Assembly (NCBI GenBank): GCA_034231615.1
Contig: CM067315.1
Span: 30,909,631-30,973,630 of the forward strand
DNA: 64,000 nucleotides
Direction: 5' to 3'
Origin: Meghimatium bilineatum
Lineage: Eukaryota; Mollusca; Gastropoda; Stylommatophora; Philomycidae
Position numbers and translations under genes: made by a program. The notes beneath the pieces are model-generated. The model ran no database searches and was not told the origin of the DNA. It saw only the letters and a program-made list of their open reading frames with translations. How positions within the stretch are numbered: position 1 is the first letter of the stretch; each line of letters opens with the position of its first letter. Shown one piece after another: positions 35,401 to 41,429 of this stretch.

Positions 35401-37510
35401 TGCTATTCTTTGCTCCCCTTTCGGGCCCCGGCAACACACGGGTTTACCTTTTAATTACATGTGTGGCTTCTCATCTGCACACATTAAAAATGAAATATTG
35501 GATAACTATCAAATCTATGATAATTTGTTTTTGGTGAGTAGATAATCTGGTGAAAATTTGATAATTCCCAGACCCTGCTTAGTTCCAAATGTTGAAAACT
35601 GGGCAAATCTCATATCCTTCAAAATTGCCCAGGCTAAGCATATCAATATTATCTATACGCTGGCCACCATGTGTAAATGCGCAACGGTCATCCACCTTTT
35701 TATGTCAAAGAAGACTGATGACATGACCAGACTTTGATTAAGGGAATTCTTTATTAACAATTCTTACATGAATTGAAAAACTAGATGGCTTGTTGCCAAG
35801 TTGGAATATGTAGACTAAAATACTCTAAATAGACTCTGACTATATTTACACATACCGTCATCACTTAGGACACTATAAAGTAAGTAAAGCTGAATGGTTT
35901 TACAAATAATCAGGAGTAAAACATGACTGCATCAATCCTTTTTAGCTTGGATATAGACTGGGTTAAAGAGAGTTCTGCAGTGCTATATAACCCCTATTCT
36001 AACATATGGGTGTGAGTCTTGGACAATAAACCAACTGGAAAGTGGGAGATTAGAGGCAACAGAGATGTGGTTCTACAGAAGAATGCTGAGAATACCATGG
36101 ACTGCCAGAAAAACTGTAGAGGTGTTGAAAGAGTCAAATGGGAAACGGACCTTAATCAACAATATAAGAAAAAGGCAATCTTATTTTTTTTGGCCACTTC
36201 ATGGGACAGGCAGGTTTAGAGAACATAGTCACAACAGGCAAAATTGAAGGCGACGGAGACAGAGGGCGACAACGTGAGAAAATATTAGACAGTTTGACAA
36301 CCTGGCACGGCAAGGAAACAACAACGACTTTGATACATAATACTGTGGACGGAGAGCTGTGGAGAGCCATAACCGCCTACGCCAGCCAGCATGGCACCTG
36401 ATGATGATGATGATAGACTGGGTTATGAAAAAATGTATGCACATTTTGGTATAAAATGGACAGATGGATGGCGCTTAGTGTTCTTGATTTTTAAGATAAC
36501 GTGACATTATTACGCCCAACTACTTGGTAAGGCACAATATTTATTTAATCAATTTTTATGGTCTTCTTTCAGAACAAATTGGCCCATAAGTCAACACTTC
36601 CTAGACTAAGAACATAAATATTACTAATTAATTTTAAAATCACTCAAAGAAAAAACATTTCAAACAGTTGAATACTTGTCCTATTTAGGCAGCACAATGA
36701 CATGATATGGAGATACAACAAAAGAAATTGCTACCAGAATTGTGTTGGCATCAGGTGCATTTAACCACTTAACAATCATCTGGAAATCAATAACAATAAG
36801 TAAATATACAAAACTGCAACTGTTCAACTCCAATGTAATATCGAGAGTAACATGTGTGTGAAAACTGGAAAATAACGAAAGCACAGGAGAATAAGTTGAA
36901 TTCATTTGAAAATAAATGTCTTAGATATTCTTAAATATTGGCTGGGAAGAATTCATGTCAAACATGTAAGTGAAAGAAGACATCAAACAGCAATATGTTT
37001 CTACAACAATAAAAATAAAATGATAAACTTAATCAGACATGTATTTAGAATGATGAATGAAAACCTACTGCTACTTCAAGCATTAAAATGGATCCAAATG
37101 GGAAAAAGGAAGAGCAAGGCCAAGAGAGAGTTATAGCAGAACAAACATCAAAGAAGGTATGAGTGTGTCTCAACAATATGCAAAAATGACATGCAGTAGC
37201 ATCACAGCGCTCAAACTGGAGAACTCTGGTTTCTATCCTATGCACTGTATTCAGTGCTGAAGGAACATAGATAGATATATATATATATATATGCCGACAT
37301 TTTCAGGATTTTATTAGCAACCAATTCCTTTTGCTGATACTTTTAATGTCAATAACTTGACGTCTGTATTTTTCTAATTCACAGTTGAAGGCCCTTGGTT
37401 TCCCAGAAGCCATGTGTATCCAAGCTTATTTTGCCTGTGATAAAAACGAAGACCTAGCTGCAAACTTTTTGTTGTCGCAAAATTTTGATGATGATGATTT
37501 CCCAAGTTGA
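14352..37510 (+). CDS. RAD23: RAD23 homologue, complete gene, nine exons, 378 aa
   Basis: CDS = join(14352-14417, 20980-21058, 22566-22645, 26066-26199, 28667-28892, 30033-30165, 32937-33076, 34557-34709, 37385-37510), 1,137 nt including TGA. All eight introns are GT-AG and all phases agree. Domains: ubiquitin-like 1-75 ([14 protein letters not shown].. to ..AFVVVMVTK), Ser/Thr/Ala linker 76-150 with a six-Ala run, UBA1 about 154-196, acidic/Ser linker, XPC-binding (STI1-like) about 245-300, UBA2 about 333-373, acidic tail DDDDFPS. RAD23 proteins stabilise XPC/Rad4 in nucleotide excision repair. They also shuttle ubiquitinated proteins to the proteasome: the UBL binds the proteasome and the UBAs bind ubiquitin. 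Acts in nucleus and cytosol. Length fits the family (about 360-410 aa). No broken residue seen. Confidence 0.95.
14683..14710 (-). ncRNA. Degenerate hammerhead-like core motif 2
   Basis: Minus strand: intact CTGATGA box, ATGAA spacer, GGCT, loop TTTT, AGTC, then AAAAC in place of GAAAC. The 4-bp stem II pairs (one G-U). The G-to-A change in the second box should abolish cleavage. Confidence 0.35.
14815..15065 (+). repeat. Diverged tandem duplication, about 120-bp unit x2
   Basis: Two units share 'acacaattttcaaaa.tggg' and 'attgcaatccaacgatacc', ending in 'aaccaagtct' or 'aacccagtct'. They lead into the ~190-bp units that follow. Confidence 0.6.
15065..15700 (+). repeat. Satellite-like ~190-bp units, three copies
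   Basis: Three successive diverged units. Each has 'atacattttcttgttcrgga' plus 'agacaagatgc', a 'gttgattacattctgctaat' stretch and an A/T core 'ggcatctaattagcataatt'. Two further units are at 17,330-17,820. The shared lead-in 'ctgaaaaaagttacga..' shows that both blocks derive from one larger repeat. Confidence 0.75.
15700..16320. other. Intron sequence with no recognised feature
   Basis: AT-rich. On the minus strand a plausible acceptor ('atgttatatttcag' near 15,775) could pair with the candidate exon donor at 17,070. It would add only TYKEG before a stop. Confidence 0.35.
16325..16690 (+). mobile_element. LINE 3' tail, family d
   Basis: Frame gives [20 protein letters not shown], then [35 protein letters not shown] and [20 protein letters not shown]. 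This is the typical post-RT C-terminal region of a LINE, ending 'ggcatggcacctgatgatga'. A close second copy is at 35,990-36,415. One internal stop here. Confidence 0.85.
17071..17144 (-). CDS. Candidate first coding exon of an unidentified minus-strand transcript
   Basis: The minus strand reads [27 protein letters not shown] and then CCA AC|gtaagtg, a strong donor. The frame is also open upstream (..[15 protein letters not shown]) to a stop near 17,230, which overlaps an E-box 'tcacgtga' at 17,229-17,236. I do not recognise the protein. It ends in phase 2, so it does not join directly to the TRMT13 exon at 9,089. It could be an extra upstream TRMT13 exon, a separate small gene inside RAD23 intron 1, or chance. 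Confidence 0.3.
17330..17820 (+). repeat. Satellite-like ~190-bp units, two further copies
   Basis: Same unit as at 15,065-15,700: 'atacatttttgtgtttgcga', 'gttgatcacatt' and 'ggcaactaattagcataatt' here. More diverged than the first block. Confidence 0.7.
17943..18126. mobile_element. Palindromic MITE-like element, 184 bp
   Basis: Imperfect terminal inverted repeats: the left end 'gtttacattttgaa..gac.atggatttca.cg' mirrors the right end 'cg.tgaaatccat.gtc..ttcaaaatgtaaac'. No ORF with a recognised motif. The transposon superfamily cannot be assigned because a clear duplication is not visible. Confidence 0.6.
18355..18430. promoter_or_regulatory. Promoter-like motif cluster (E-box, NRF-1 palindrome)
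   Basis: Contains 'gagcacgtgctc' (palindrome around CACGTG) near 18,358-18,369 and 'gcgcatgcgcaagg' (NRF-1 consensus palindrome GCGCATGCGC) near 18,412-18,425. Both motifs are common in housekeeping promoters. No transcript start is evident. The same 14-mer 'gcgcatgcgcaagg' occurs in the mariner at about 39,660-39,673, so this may be a repeat relic. Confidence 0.3.
19016..19074. repeat. Perfect 22-bp inverted repeat (hairpin)
   Basis: Arms 19,016-19,037 ('ttgaatttattttatttta' + 'ctt') and 19,053-19,074 are exact reverse complements around a 15-nt spacer. Entirely A/T-rich apart from one G/C pair per end region. Could be a MITE end, or a slippage or hairpin product. Confidence 0.9.
19129..19400 (+). 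mobile_element. TTAA-type MITE, partial third copy carrying an uninterrupted TTAA site
   Basis: Begins near 'ttaacatttagcaagccgga' and shares with the 4-kb element 'ggtgactgttttgaaa', 'gttagagatatttaaataat' and 'ttgaattctgcatatattgg'. The internal 'gatatTTAAataat' is the intact form of the site occupied in the 4-kb outer copy. Confidence 0.65.
19400..20560. promoter_or_regulatory. Unannotated stretch with CCAAT/YY1-like cluster
   Basis: Mostly featureless. GC content rises at 19,740-20,040. It holds CCAAT at 19,900-19,904, an inverted CCAAT (ATTGG) at 19,938-19,942 and 'cgccattttg' (YY1-like, reversed) at about 19,970-19,979. A 16-base G run lies at 20,166-20,181. This could be an alternative promoter inside intron 1, or an old element. 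No exon was found next to it. Confidence 0.3.
20565..20810 (+). mobile_element. LINE 3' tail, family c
   Basis: Contains 'gaggtaggcagagatacaag', 'aggttacagtctagca' and 'gcacttgatggtgat', matching the tail at 40,640-41,098. It ends 170 bp before RAD23 exon 2. Confidence 0.8.
20980..21058 (+). CDS. RAD23: RAD23 exon 2 (UBL middle)
   Basis: Residues 23-48 plus one base: [27 protein letters not shown]. Acceptor 'tttttcag', donor 'GCA G|gtatgg', phase 1. Carries the UBL helix and the conserved LIYAGKIL turn. Confidence 0.95.
21059..22565 (+). other. RAD23 intron 2, with short direct repeats
   Basis: Two ~39-bp units at 21,561-21,640 ('gagttaagcagcacatct.a' plus 'ttagagagtagtatgttga'). Three diverged ~88-bp units lie at about 21,655-21,875 ('ctgcggactgaayaaat', 'aaggtcttcaagtrcca'). 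No inserted gene. Confidence 0.7.
22566..22645 (+). CDS. RAD23: RAD23 exon 3 (UBL end)
   Basis: Completes G49, then [26 protein letters not shown] to residue 75, phase 0, donor AAG|gtatgt. The [16 protein letters not shown] motif is diagnostic of RAD23. Confidence 0.95.
22885..23535 (+). mobile_element. LINE fragment, family e (RT core joined to 3' tail)
   Basis: Frames give '[20 protein letters not shown]' with the RT catalytic-region Asp. Then come '[20 protein letters not shown]' and [17 protein letters not shown] (RT motif region), a jump over the palm YADD segment to [20 protein letters not shown], and '[10 protein letters not shown]..DI'. So it has an internal deletion. Lies in RAD23 intron 3. 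Confidence 0.85.
24340..24470 (+). mobile_element. tRNA-derived SINE fragment
   Basis: tRNA-like head 'ccgcagtggtgtaatgttaa', with B-box-like 'cccggattttaaatcca'. The body ends 'caccaagccaccaggaag'. Not clearly assignable to the other families. Confidence 0.5.
24530..25460 (+). mobile_element. LINE 3' end, family f, with internal minisatellite
   Basis: Broken frame for an RNase H C-terminal region ('[20 protein letters not shown]'-like here in pieces: [21 protein letters not shown]), then a tandem array (24,890-25,368), then a tail 'cagagaactggaactgtcag'. The same order (RNase H, array, tail) is at 48,850-49,600. Confidence 0.75.
24890..25368 (+). repeat. Minisatellite, ~32/35-bp alternating units (higher-order ~67 bp)
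   Basis: Alternates 'atgaaatgtaacatggtaag' plus 'atatgaacatt' with 'atgaaatgtagcttggtaag' plus 'aaatgaatattatt', giving a two-unit higher-order repeat in about 7 cycles. It has evolved from the 3' end of the LINE around it, because the array at 49,235-49,465 uses the same unit. Confidence 0.9.
25525..25805 (+). mobile_element. tRNA-derived SINE, family D
   Basis: Head 'gagtggtagcctagttgata' with B-box-like 'gccaagttcaaaacc'. The central core 'cgactcagctctaattgagt' plus 'acctgac' resembles the core of the family F SINE (59,490). The tail 'ggaactkgtcaccc' and 'aatagttgctgcggcttag' is also at 49,985-50,105. Confidence 0.75.
26066..26199 (+). CDS. RAD23: RAD23 exon 4 (linker)
   Basis: Residues 76-119 plus two bases: [20 protein letters not shown] then [24 protein letters not shown]. 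Acceptor 'ttgttttcataag', donor 'CAA AG|gtatat', phase 2. Low-complexity Ser/Thr/Ala/Pro linker typical between the UBL and UBA1. AAG is a weaker acceptor trinucleotide, but the phase and PKTV-like start fit. Confidence 0.9.
26530..27330 (+). mobile_element. LINE fragments, family b and unassigned endonuclease piece
   Basis: The frame near 26,630-26,730 reads '[20 protein letters not shown]' + [12 protein letters not shown], matching the LINE endonuclease 'vwSGv..[10 protein letters not shown]' block. 27,090-27,315 is a family-b C-terminal piece ([20 protein letters not shown]..). The 27,530-27,965 segment that follows repeats 11,325-11,830. All broken. Confidence 0.65.
27530..27965 (+). mobile_element. 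LINE family b internal piece (empty-site partner of 11.3-11.8 kb)
   Basis: Shares 'aactcttgataacccatagc', 'gggtttatggatgcat', 'cctgccaggagcactg' and 'agaagacaaaagtaaggaac' with 11,325-11,830 but lacks the SINE inserted there. Confidence 0.65.
28667..28892 (+). CDS. RAD23: RAD23 exon 5 (poly-Ala, UBA1)
   Basis: Residues 120-195. Starts by completing S120, then [20 protein letters not shown].. and UBA1: [20 protein letters not shown] (151-170) then [25 protein letters not shown]. The MGF loop and [11 protein letters not shown] are UBA hallmarks. UBA1 binds ubiquitin chains. Donor 'CTG GCG|gtgaga', phase 0. Confidence 0.95.
29388..29548 (-). mobile_element. SINE family A, diverged minus copy
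   Basis: Reverse complement of family A: 'attctcaaactcgcgctgga', 'ggacaatggtcttactagat', 'gcagttggatgtagtccac' and 'atttatgccaatggtctgtc'. Confidence 0.75.
29730..29950 (+). mobile_element. LINE 3' fragment, family b
   Basis: Shares 'ctgtgtccatgtgggcaggc', 'cactaaactagttgaag' and 'gccgtgtaaacgttgaactg' with the fragments at 3.4 and 12.6 kb. Confidence 0.65.
30033..30165 (+). CDS. RAD23: RAD23 exon 6 (end of UBA1, acidic/Ser linker)
   Basis: Residues 196-239 plus one base: [20 protein letters not shown] then [27 protein letters not shown] closes UBA1. Acceptor 'gtaatcttttag', donor 'GGA G|gtaata', phase 1. Confidence 0.94.
30215..30610 (-). mobile_element. SINE family A2, split by a nested repeat G
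   Basis: Minus-strand A2 copy: 'ttctgcgtttaatgtcaaac', 'tgtcatggtttacagc', 'acctgacacattagcatggc' and 'ttccttagtcatatcttatg', ending 'ttttggaccccggcaataca'. It is interrupted at about 30,366-30,517 by repeat G, with 'ctatg' at each junction. Confidence 0.7.
31060..32092 (+). mobile_element. LINE fragment, RT thumb to RNase H (I/Jockey-like)
   Basis: Frames with stops read '[20 protein letters not shown]', '[17 protein letters not shown]' and '[19 protein letters not shown]', matching the C-terminal part of LINE reverse transcriptases ('LGitfD..LtW..HI', 'lyk..vrp.LeyGs..W', 'ld.vqn..LRiitG'). A worn RNase H region follows near 31,850-32,080. Confidence 0.75.
32093..32295 (-). mobile_element. 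LINE 3' tail, family c
   Basis: Reverse complement of the family-c tail: 'atcatcatcaagtgctgtct', 'gcaacgaaggttggctgcaa', 'cacttgtatctctgcctacc' and 'tttgactttaccctcaagta'. Inserted between two pieces of an I/Jockey-like LINE. Confidence 0.85.
32296..32870 (+). mobile_element. LINE fragments, C-terminus plus a second RT piece
   Basis: A broken frame '[20 protein letters not shown]' then '[20 protein letters not shown]' + MIEFIHKA gives the C-terminal zinc-knuckle/FI end. It is followed by another copy of the RT thumb piece [20 protein letters not shown] (about 32,622-32,850). Confidence 0.7.
32937..33076 (+). CDS. RAD23: RAD23 exon 7 (XPC-binding domain, first part)
   Basis: Residues 240-286: [21 protein letters not shown] then [46 protein letters not shown] is the STI1-like XPC-binding fold that docks XPC/Rad4. 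Acceptor 'tttccttccccag', donor CAG|gtaaca, phase 0. Confidence 0.95.
33077..34556 (+). other. RAD23 intron 7 (1,480 bp), almost entirely minisatellite
   Basis: About 1,280 of 1,480 bp is the array at 33,245-34,525. Unique sequence remains only near the donor (about 170 bp) and near the acceptor (about 30 bp, 'ttattttttcctgcag'). Confidence 0.9.
33245..34525. repeat. 43-46-bp minisatellite, about 28 units, in RAD23 intron 7
   Basis: Unit 'gacagttttgttactgtagc' + 'actctccaccttgttgaat' + variable link (attctct, atcctcta, gctctct, gttctct, atcctctt). Link variants are mixed, and one unit near 34,300 has a partial internal duplication. Minus-strand frames repeating [10 protein letters not shown] are artefacts of the unit length. 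Each plus-strand unit contains 'ttttgttactgtag', a possible cryptic 3' splice site. Confidence 0.97.
34557..34709 (+). CDS. RAD23: RAD23 exon 8 (XPC-binding end, linker, UBA2 start)
   Basis: Residues 287-337: [20 protein letters not shown] then [40 protein letters not shown] ends the XPC-binding fold, and ITPDEK.AIDR opens UBA2. Acceptor 'tttcctgcag', donor AGA|gtaagt, phase 0. Confidence 0.95.
35170..35450 (-). mobile_element. SINE family A2, best-preserved copy
   Basis: Minus-strand ~280-bp copy. In sense it starts 'cccgtgtgttgccggggccc', continues 'gaaaggggagcaaagaatag', 'cttccacgcatgtcgtaaaa', 'ggatggagttggctgtccca', 'gaagtcggatgtgtcaggcc', 'ggactacatcctgctaatct' and 'gcaggagtttaagaacg'. 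The 3' third is homologous to family A. Confidence 0.8.
35990..36415 (+). mobile_element. LINE 3' tail, family d
   Basis: Near-duplicate of 16,325-16,690 with more of the 5' side ('[20 protein letters not shown]'-like). 'ggcacctgatgatgatgatg' ends it. It has a frameshift relative to the first copy around 36,115. Confidence 0.85.
36655..37260 (+). mobile_element. LINE RT C-terminal fragment, family g
   Basis: Broken frame: '[20 protein letters not shown]' + [20 protein letters not shown], '[16 protein letters not shown]', then [20 protein letters not shown] + [15 protein letters not shown]. This follows the LINE pattern 'YLGS..t.dG....ei..RI..A..af..L..iwks..is..TKl.lf.s.v...l'. Lies in RAD23 intron 8, 125 bp before the last exon. 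Confidence 0.8.
37385..37510 (+). CDS. RAD23: RAD23 exon 9 (UBA2, stop)
   Basis: Residues 338-378: [20 protein letters not shown] then [21 protein letters not shown] and TGA at 37,508-37,510. [23 protein letters not shown] is the UBA2 signature. UBA2 is known in yeast Rad23 to protect the protein from proteasomal degradation. The acidic end is typical. Acceptor 'ctaattcacag'. Confidence 0.96.
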   Translation: MKALGFPEAMCIQAYFACDKNEDLAANFLLSQNFDDDDFPS

Positions 37511-38477
37511 TTGGTTAATCCTTGAATAATTAACATGAAGAAGTTTGTGAAGATCAGCTAATGAGACGTTGTCAAAGATAAATGCATGTTGGATTATGAT
37601 ATTCCAGTGTCATAGTGTTTTTGGTTATTATAAGCAAATTTAGTTTCGGTTTGAAGGTTTGTGTATTTAACACTGATAGACGTTATCGTCTGGTGTAGGA
37701 TTGACAGTCACTACGGGAACTTCTGAATGTTTATTTTTGGCAACGATTCCGTGAATAATATATATATGCGGCAACATCAGTTGTTTTCATGGAACATTAA
37801 AAGCTACTGATAATTTAACCCTTTGATGCCTGGTCACCTAGCACAAAAAAGTCCATTACCTTGTTTCCTGAACAAGAGACCATGAATAATAAGTATAGAA
37901 GACAGCATTGACGGTTTTCGTGAAAGGTTAACAGCTTCTGATAATTTAATCCTTTGATGCCTAGTCACCTAGCCCCCTAAAAACTCCATTACCGTGTTTC
38001 CTGAAGAGAAAACATGAGCAGAACTAGTTGCTAAATTTATTGCATATGCAATACAAGTATTATTACCTACCGTAGTCATTTCAGATATTCACGCTGCTCT
38101 AAATACAGTAGTAGGAGACCAATCTTTATCAAATTTAATGTACTTGAGAAACTACGTAGGACGTATCCCTTTCATCCAGTCCCTTTAAGCATATCGTGAT
38201 CAATCCTGAATCTATTGATACCTAGTCTAATATACATTCACTAAGTAAGTCATTCAATTTCCATATCATTTTCTCAACATTCCCTATCTAAATAATTATT
38301 CTGTTAACCACCTAGCACAAGTTTTACATCTTGTTGTGTTGTTAGTCTTTTAGAAGAAAATTGTTCTTTCGTTTCAAGCCATTTGGACTCAATTCAGACC
38401 ACTCGTTTGTCTAGTTCTTGGTTGGTATGATCTTTGTCTTTATTTTGTTCTGTTTGTTTCGTTTCCACATATATATA
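37511..38477 (+). other. RAD23: RAD23 3' UTR / downstream region with a duplicated segment
   Basis: An ATTAAA at 37,796-37,801 is a possible poly(A) signal. I see no AATAAA nearby. Two diverged ~130-bp units (about 37,751-37,885 and 37,886-38,010) share 'tgataatttaa.cctttgat', 'gcctrgtcacctagc' and 'tccattaccktgtttcctga'. Nothing else is recognised up to the mariner. Confidence 0.5.
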
Positions 38478-39809
38478 CGAGGGGGAGTCAATAAGTAAGT
38501 CACAAATGGCTCTTTAGAAAAAAACTGAAGACGATAAAAACCTGAAAACTGTTTATTTTTACACATACATTATCCCTTTACTTCTCAACATAATTTCCAC
38601 CAACATTGATGCATTTATCCCATCGTTTTATGAGTCCTCCCAAACCTGCTGCGTAGAACTGCGTGCTCTGCTTTTTAAGCCACATTTTCACTTCACATTC
38701 AACTTCTGCGTCAGTCGCGAAATGCTTCCCGCCAAGGTGGGTTTTTAGTGGACCAAAAAGGTGAAAATCACTAGGTGCTAAATCGGGGCTGTAAGGAGGA
38801 TGTTCCAGAATTTTCCAACCAAGATTTTTTATTTTCTCCTGAGTTAATCGAGCCGTATGTGGTCTAGCATTGTCATGAAGGAGTAGCACTCCTCTAGTCA
38901 GCAGCCCTGGACGTTTTCTTCGAATTGCATCCCGAAGCACTGATAGAACTTCACAGTATGATTCAGAATTCACATTGTCACCTTTCTTTTTGAAATTGGT
39001 TAAAAGCACTCCTTGACAATCCCAGAACACTGTCAGCATAACCTTCCCTGCTGATGGTGTAACCTTGAATTTTTGGACACAAGGCGAAGAAGGATGTTTC
39101 CATTGCATTGAAGCACGCTTTGATTCAGGCTGGTAGTGATGCACCCATGATTCGTCCCCAGTAATAATCCTGTTCATCATGTCTTCTCCTTCATTTGCGT
39201 ATTGACAGAGATGCTCCAATGACAAGCCTAATCGGTTCATTTTGTGTTCGTCCGTCAATTGTCTGGGCACCCACCTTGAACACACTTTCTTAAATTTCAA
39301 TCGGTCATGCATGATGCTGTATGCTGAACCATGTGAGCACCCTATTGCAGCTGCTACAGCGTCTATCGTTACTCGTCTGTCACCTCGAATCATCTCCTCA
39401 ACCCGCTGCACAGATGCGTCTGTTGCAATTTCAACAGCACGACCAGATCGGATTTCGTCAACAATTTTAGAGCGTCCTTGAGAAAATTTTTTTACCCAGC
39501 TGTGCACCGCTTTACGGGACAAACAATTGTCAGCATAAACAGGAAGCATTTCTTTATGAATTTCTTTTGCAGGCAGTCCTTTTGCCCATAAAAAACGCAC
39601 AACAGCACGTTCATTGATTGTACACTCTGTAAGTACAGTAGCCATTTTGTTTTTTGTGCTGCGCATGCGCAAGGTACAGCTAGCGCCATCTAGCGAACAT
39701 AAACATAAAGTTCTATGATGATATCAACTATAAACAGCTTTAGAAACCACCTACTGCATTTTCCTGCCATCCAACATCAATTTGTGACTTACTTATTGAC
39801 TCCCCCTCG
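38478..39809 (-). mobile_element. Intact mariner transposon, 1,332 bp
   Basis: Perfect 30-bp terminal inverted repeats: left 38,478-38,507 beginning 'cgagggggagtcaataagta', right 39,780-39,809 as its exact complement. Both are flanked by the dinucleotide TA (38,476-38,477 and 39,810-39,811), the mariner target-site duplication. The only gene is the transposase below, uninterrupted. Size and structure are those of a complete autonomous element, and identical ends plus an open frame indicate recent arrival. It sits about 970 bp past the RAD23 stop codon. Confidence 0.96.
38578..39645 (-). CDS. mariner transposase, DD34D, 355 aa, intact
   Basis: Catalyses cut-and-paste transposition of the surrounding element, acting in the nucleus on its terminal repeats. 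Start chosen at ATG 39,645 (MATVLTECTINERAVVRFLW). An in-frame ATG nine codons earlier would add MRMRSTKNK, but mariner proteins are near 345-355 aa. Order: helix-turn-helix pair (about 8-115), linker motif WVPRQL (125-130), catalytic Asp164 in ITGDESWVHH, Asp258 in LLHDNARPHTA, Asp293 in YSPDLAPSDFHLF. Asp258 and Asp293 are separated by 34 residues, so DD34D. No stop or frameshift. Which mariner subfamily it belongs to would need a tree. Confidence 0.97.
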   Translation of the reverse strand: MATVLTECTINERAVVRFLWAKGLPAKEIHKEMLPVYADNCLSRKAVHSWVKKFSQGRSKIVDEIRSGRAVEIATDASVQRVEEMIRGDRRVTIDAVAAAIGCSHGSAYSIMHDRLKFKKVCSRWVPRQLTDEHKMNRLGLSLEHLCQYANEGEDMMNRIITGDESWVHHYQPESKRASMQWKHPSSPCVQKFKVTPSAGKVMLTVFWDCQGVLLTNFKKKGDNVNSESYCEVLSVLRDAIRRKRPGLLTRGVLLLHDNARPHTARLTQEKIKNLGWKILEHPPYSPDLAPSDFHLFGPLKTHLGGKHFATDAEVECEVKMWLKKQSTQFYAAGLGGLIKRWDKCINVGGNYVEK

Positions 39810-39959
39810 TACTTCCTCTTTCTATCCTTCCAACATCTCGCATTCACATTTCACTCTGACACGTTTGTGTGGGCCATTGTCATTTCTACCCATCGTCTTT
39901 TGATGTTATGTTAGTTAATTTGTTAGTTAATTAGTTGTTGGATCATCATCACGGCACTC

Positions 39960-40345
39960 CGGACAAGTCCATATGTGCTCAGATCTCTCCTTGAGTGTAG
40001 CCGCCATTACACGTTGACTGTCGGTCCCAGTACGTCGCTGATTGACCATCATTCTTTCTTGCCCATGAAACCGCTCCTTTCTAGTGACACCACATTTCAA
40101 ACAAAATTCCCTTTTCTAGTCACAGAACAAGAGTCATCGTCAATTATACAATCATTTGTTCATGTGTTTTCCCGTAGGCTGTTCAAAATGTCTGCTCGAT
40201 CCATTGCTCCACCAACAGCCGTAGTAGCAGCATTTGCAGCCAACCTATCTTCTCTCTCATTACCCTGGACTCCCGCATGTCCTTGCACAAAAATAAAAGT
40301 CACTTTATGCACAGTGACTGTGCGTAAAGATTTTAGAAATCAAAA
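39960..40345 (-). mobile_element. LINE fragment, family f, RNase H region
   Basis: The minus-strand frame reads 'VTFIFVQGHAGVQGNERED' then RLAANAATTAVGGAMDRADI + LNSLREN, an RNase H C-terminal half. It corresponds to FKYVHSHLGVQEIERAHRLA..MDHANILNSLRET at 49 kb. This copy keeps the motif best (GHaGvqGNE.eDrLA). Confidence 0.8.
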
Positions 40346-40375
40346 GGTATCATCTTTTGATGTTATGTGCTTATC

Positions 40376-40403
40376 TTGATAAAGACCTTTTGGTCGAAAT
40401 GTC
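40376..40403 (+). ncRNA. Degenerate hammerhead-like core motif 3
   Basis: TTGATAA, A, GACC (40,384-40,387), loop TTTT, GGTC (40,392-40,395), GAAA (40,396-40,399). Stem II is perfectly paired, and the first conserved box has two changes from CTGATGA. It directly follows the antisense LINE piece. Confidence 0.45.
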
Positions 40404-40639
40404 AATTATGTCCTGTGTATTGTTATTTGTATGATTATATCATGTGTACTGTTGTGTGTATTATTTCATGTGAGCATCTGACAGTGATGGTGTGTTAGTC
40501 GTCATTTAGTAAGACTTAATTACCTATTTCCTTACTTAAGTATTATTTTCATAAAGTTTTATTGTCTTTCTAACTAGTCCTCTAACTTGTTTCTAACTTG
40601 TCCTTTCTAACTTGTTTAGAAATTATTAATATCTAAACA

Positions 40640-41098
40640 AATTACAAAGTTAAAAATGAGAATTATAAAATGCTACATCTATTCCATATTAATGTATGGC
40701 TCAGAAACATGGACACTAAATAAACAATTAGAAGACAAAATTGATGCCTTTGAGAGGTGGGTATATAGAAGAATAGGGAGAACATCATGGAAAGAGAAGA
40801 AAACAAATAAAGAGGTGCTAAAGGCACTTAATATGAAGAAAGAACTACTAAGAGAAATAAAGATCAGGCAAATAAAATACTTTGGACACATTAAAAGACA
40901 TGACACCTTATTGAAGACCTTACTTGAGGGTAACGTCAAAGGGAAGCGAGCAAGAGGTAGGCAGAGATACAAGTGGGAGAGTAACATCACACGATGGACA
41001 GGTTACAGTCTAGCAGAGTGCACCACCGAGACAGGAGATGTTGGAGAAATGTTGCAGCCAACCTTCGTTGCGGAGACGGCACTTGATGATGATGATGA
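40640..41098 (+). mobile_element. LINE 3' end, family c, longest open copy
   Basis: Open from 40,656: MRIIKCYIYSILMYGSETWT, LNKQLEDKIDAFERWVYRRI, GRTSWKEKKTNKEVLKALNM, 'IKYFGHIKRHD', '[12 protein letters not shown]' and 'TGYSLAECTTETGD'. This is the standard post-palm region and C-terminus of a LINE ORF2, ending at 'gcacttgatgatgatgatga'. The catalytic RT part is missing, so it is 5'-truncated and inactive, but it is the youngest-looking LINE copy here. Confidence 0.9.
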
Positions 41099-41429
41099 AC
41101 TAGTCCTCGCTGTTGAGCTGCCATCATTCTCCTTATTTTTTACAAGATGCTGTACTTTAATCTCCTGACTGAATACCCCATACAGAATGGACTTCATATA
41201 TGGACGAATATTCATTTGTATCTAAAATCTAAACACTTGAACACAATACCACAGGACTGTCCAACATATAAAGAGCAGAGAATACAAAGCTAAGGCAGAA
41301 GCCACAGGGTTGTCACTCTACAGTTTAAAAAAACCCATAGCATCTTATGAGAAGAGGAGAAATGCAACGGTGAAGAGTTACTAGAAAGTCACGGGTAGAC
41401 CAAAAACCGTCAATGGGCATTTCATGTGG

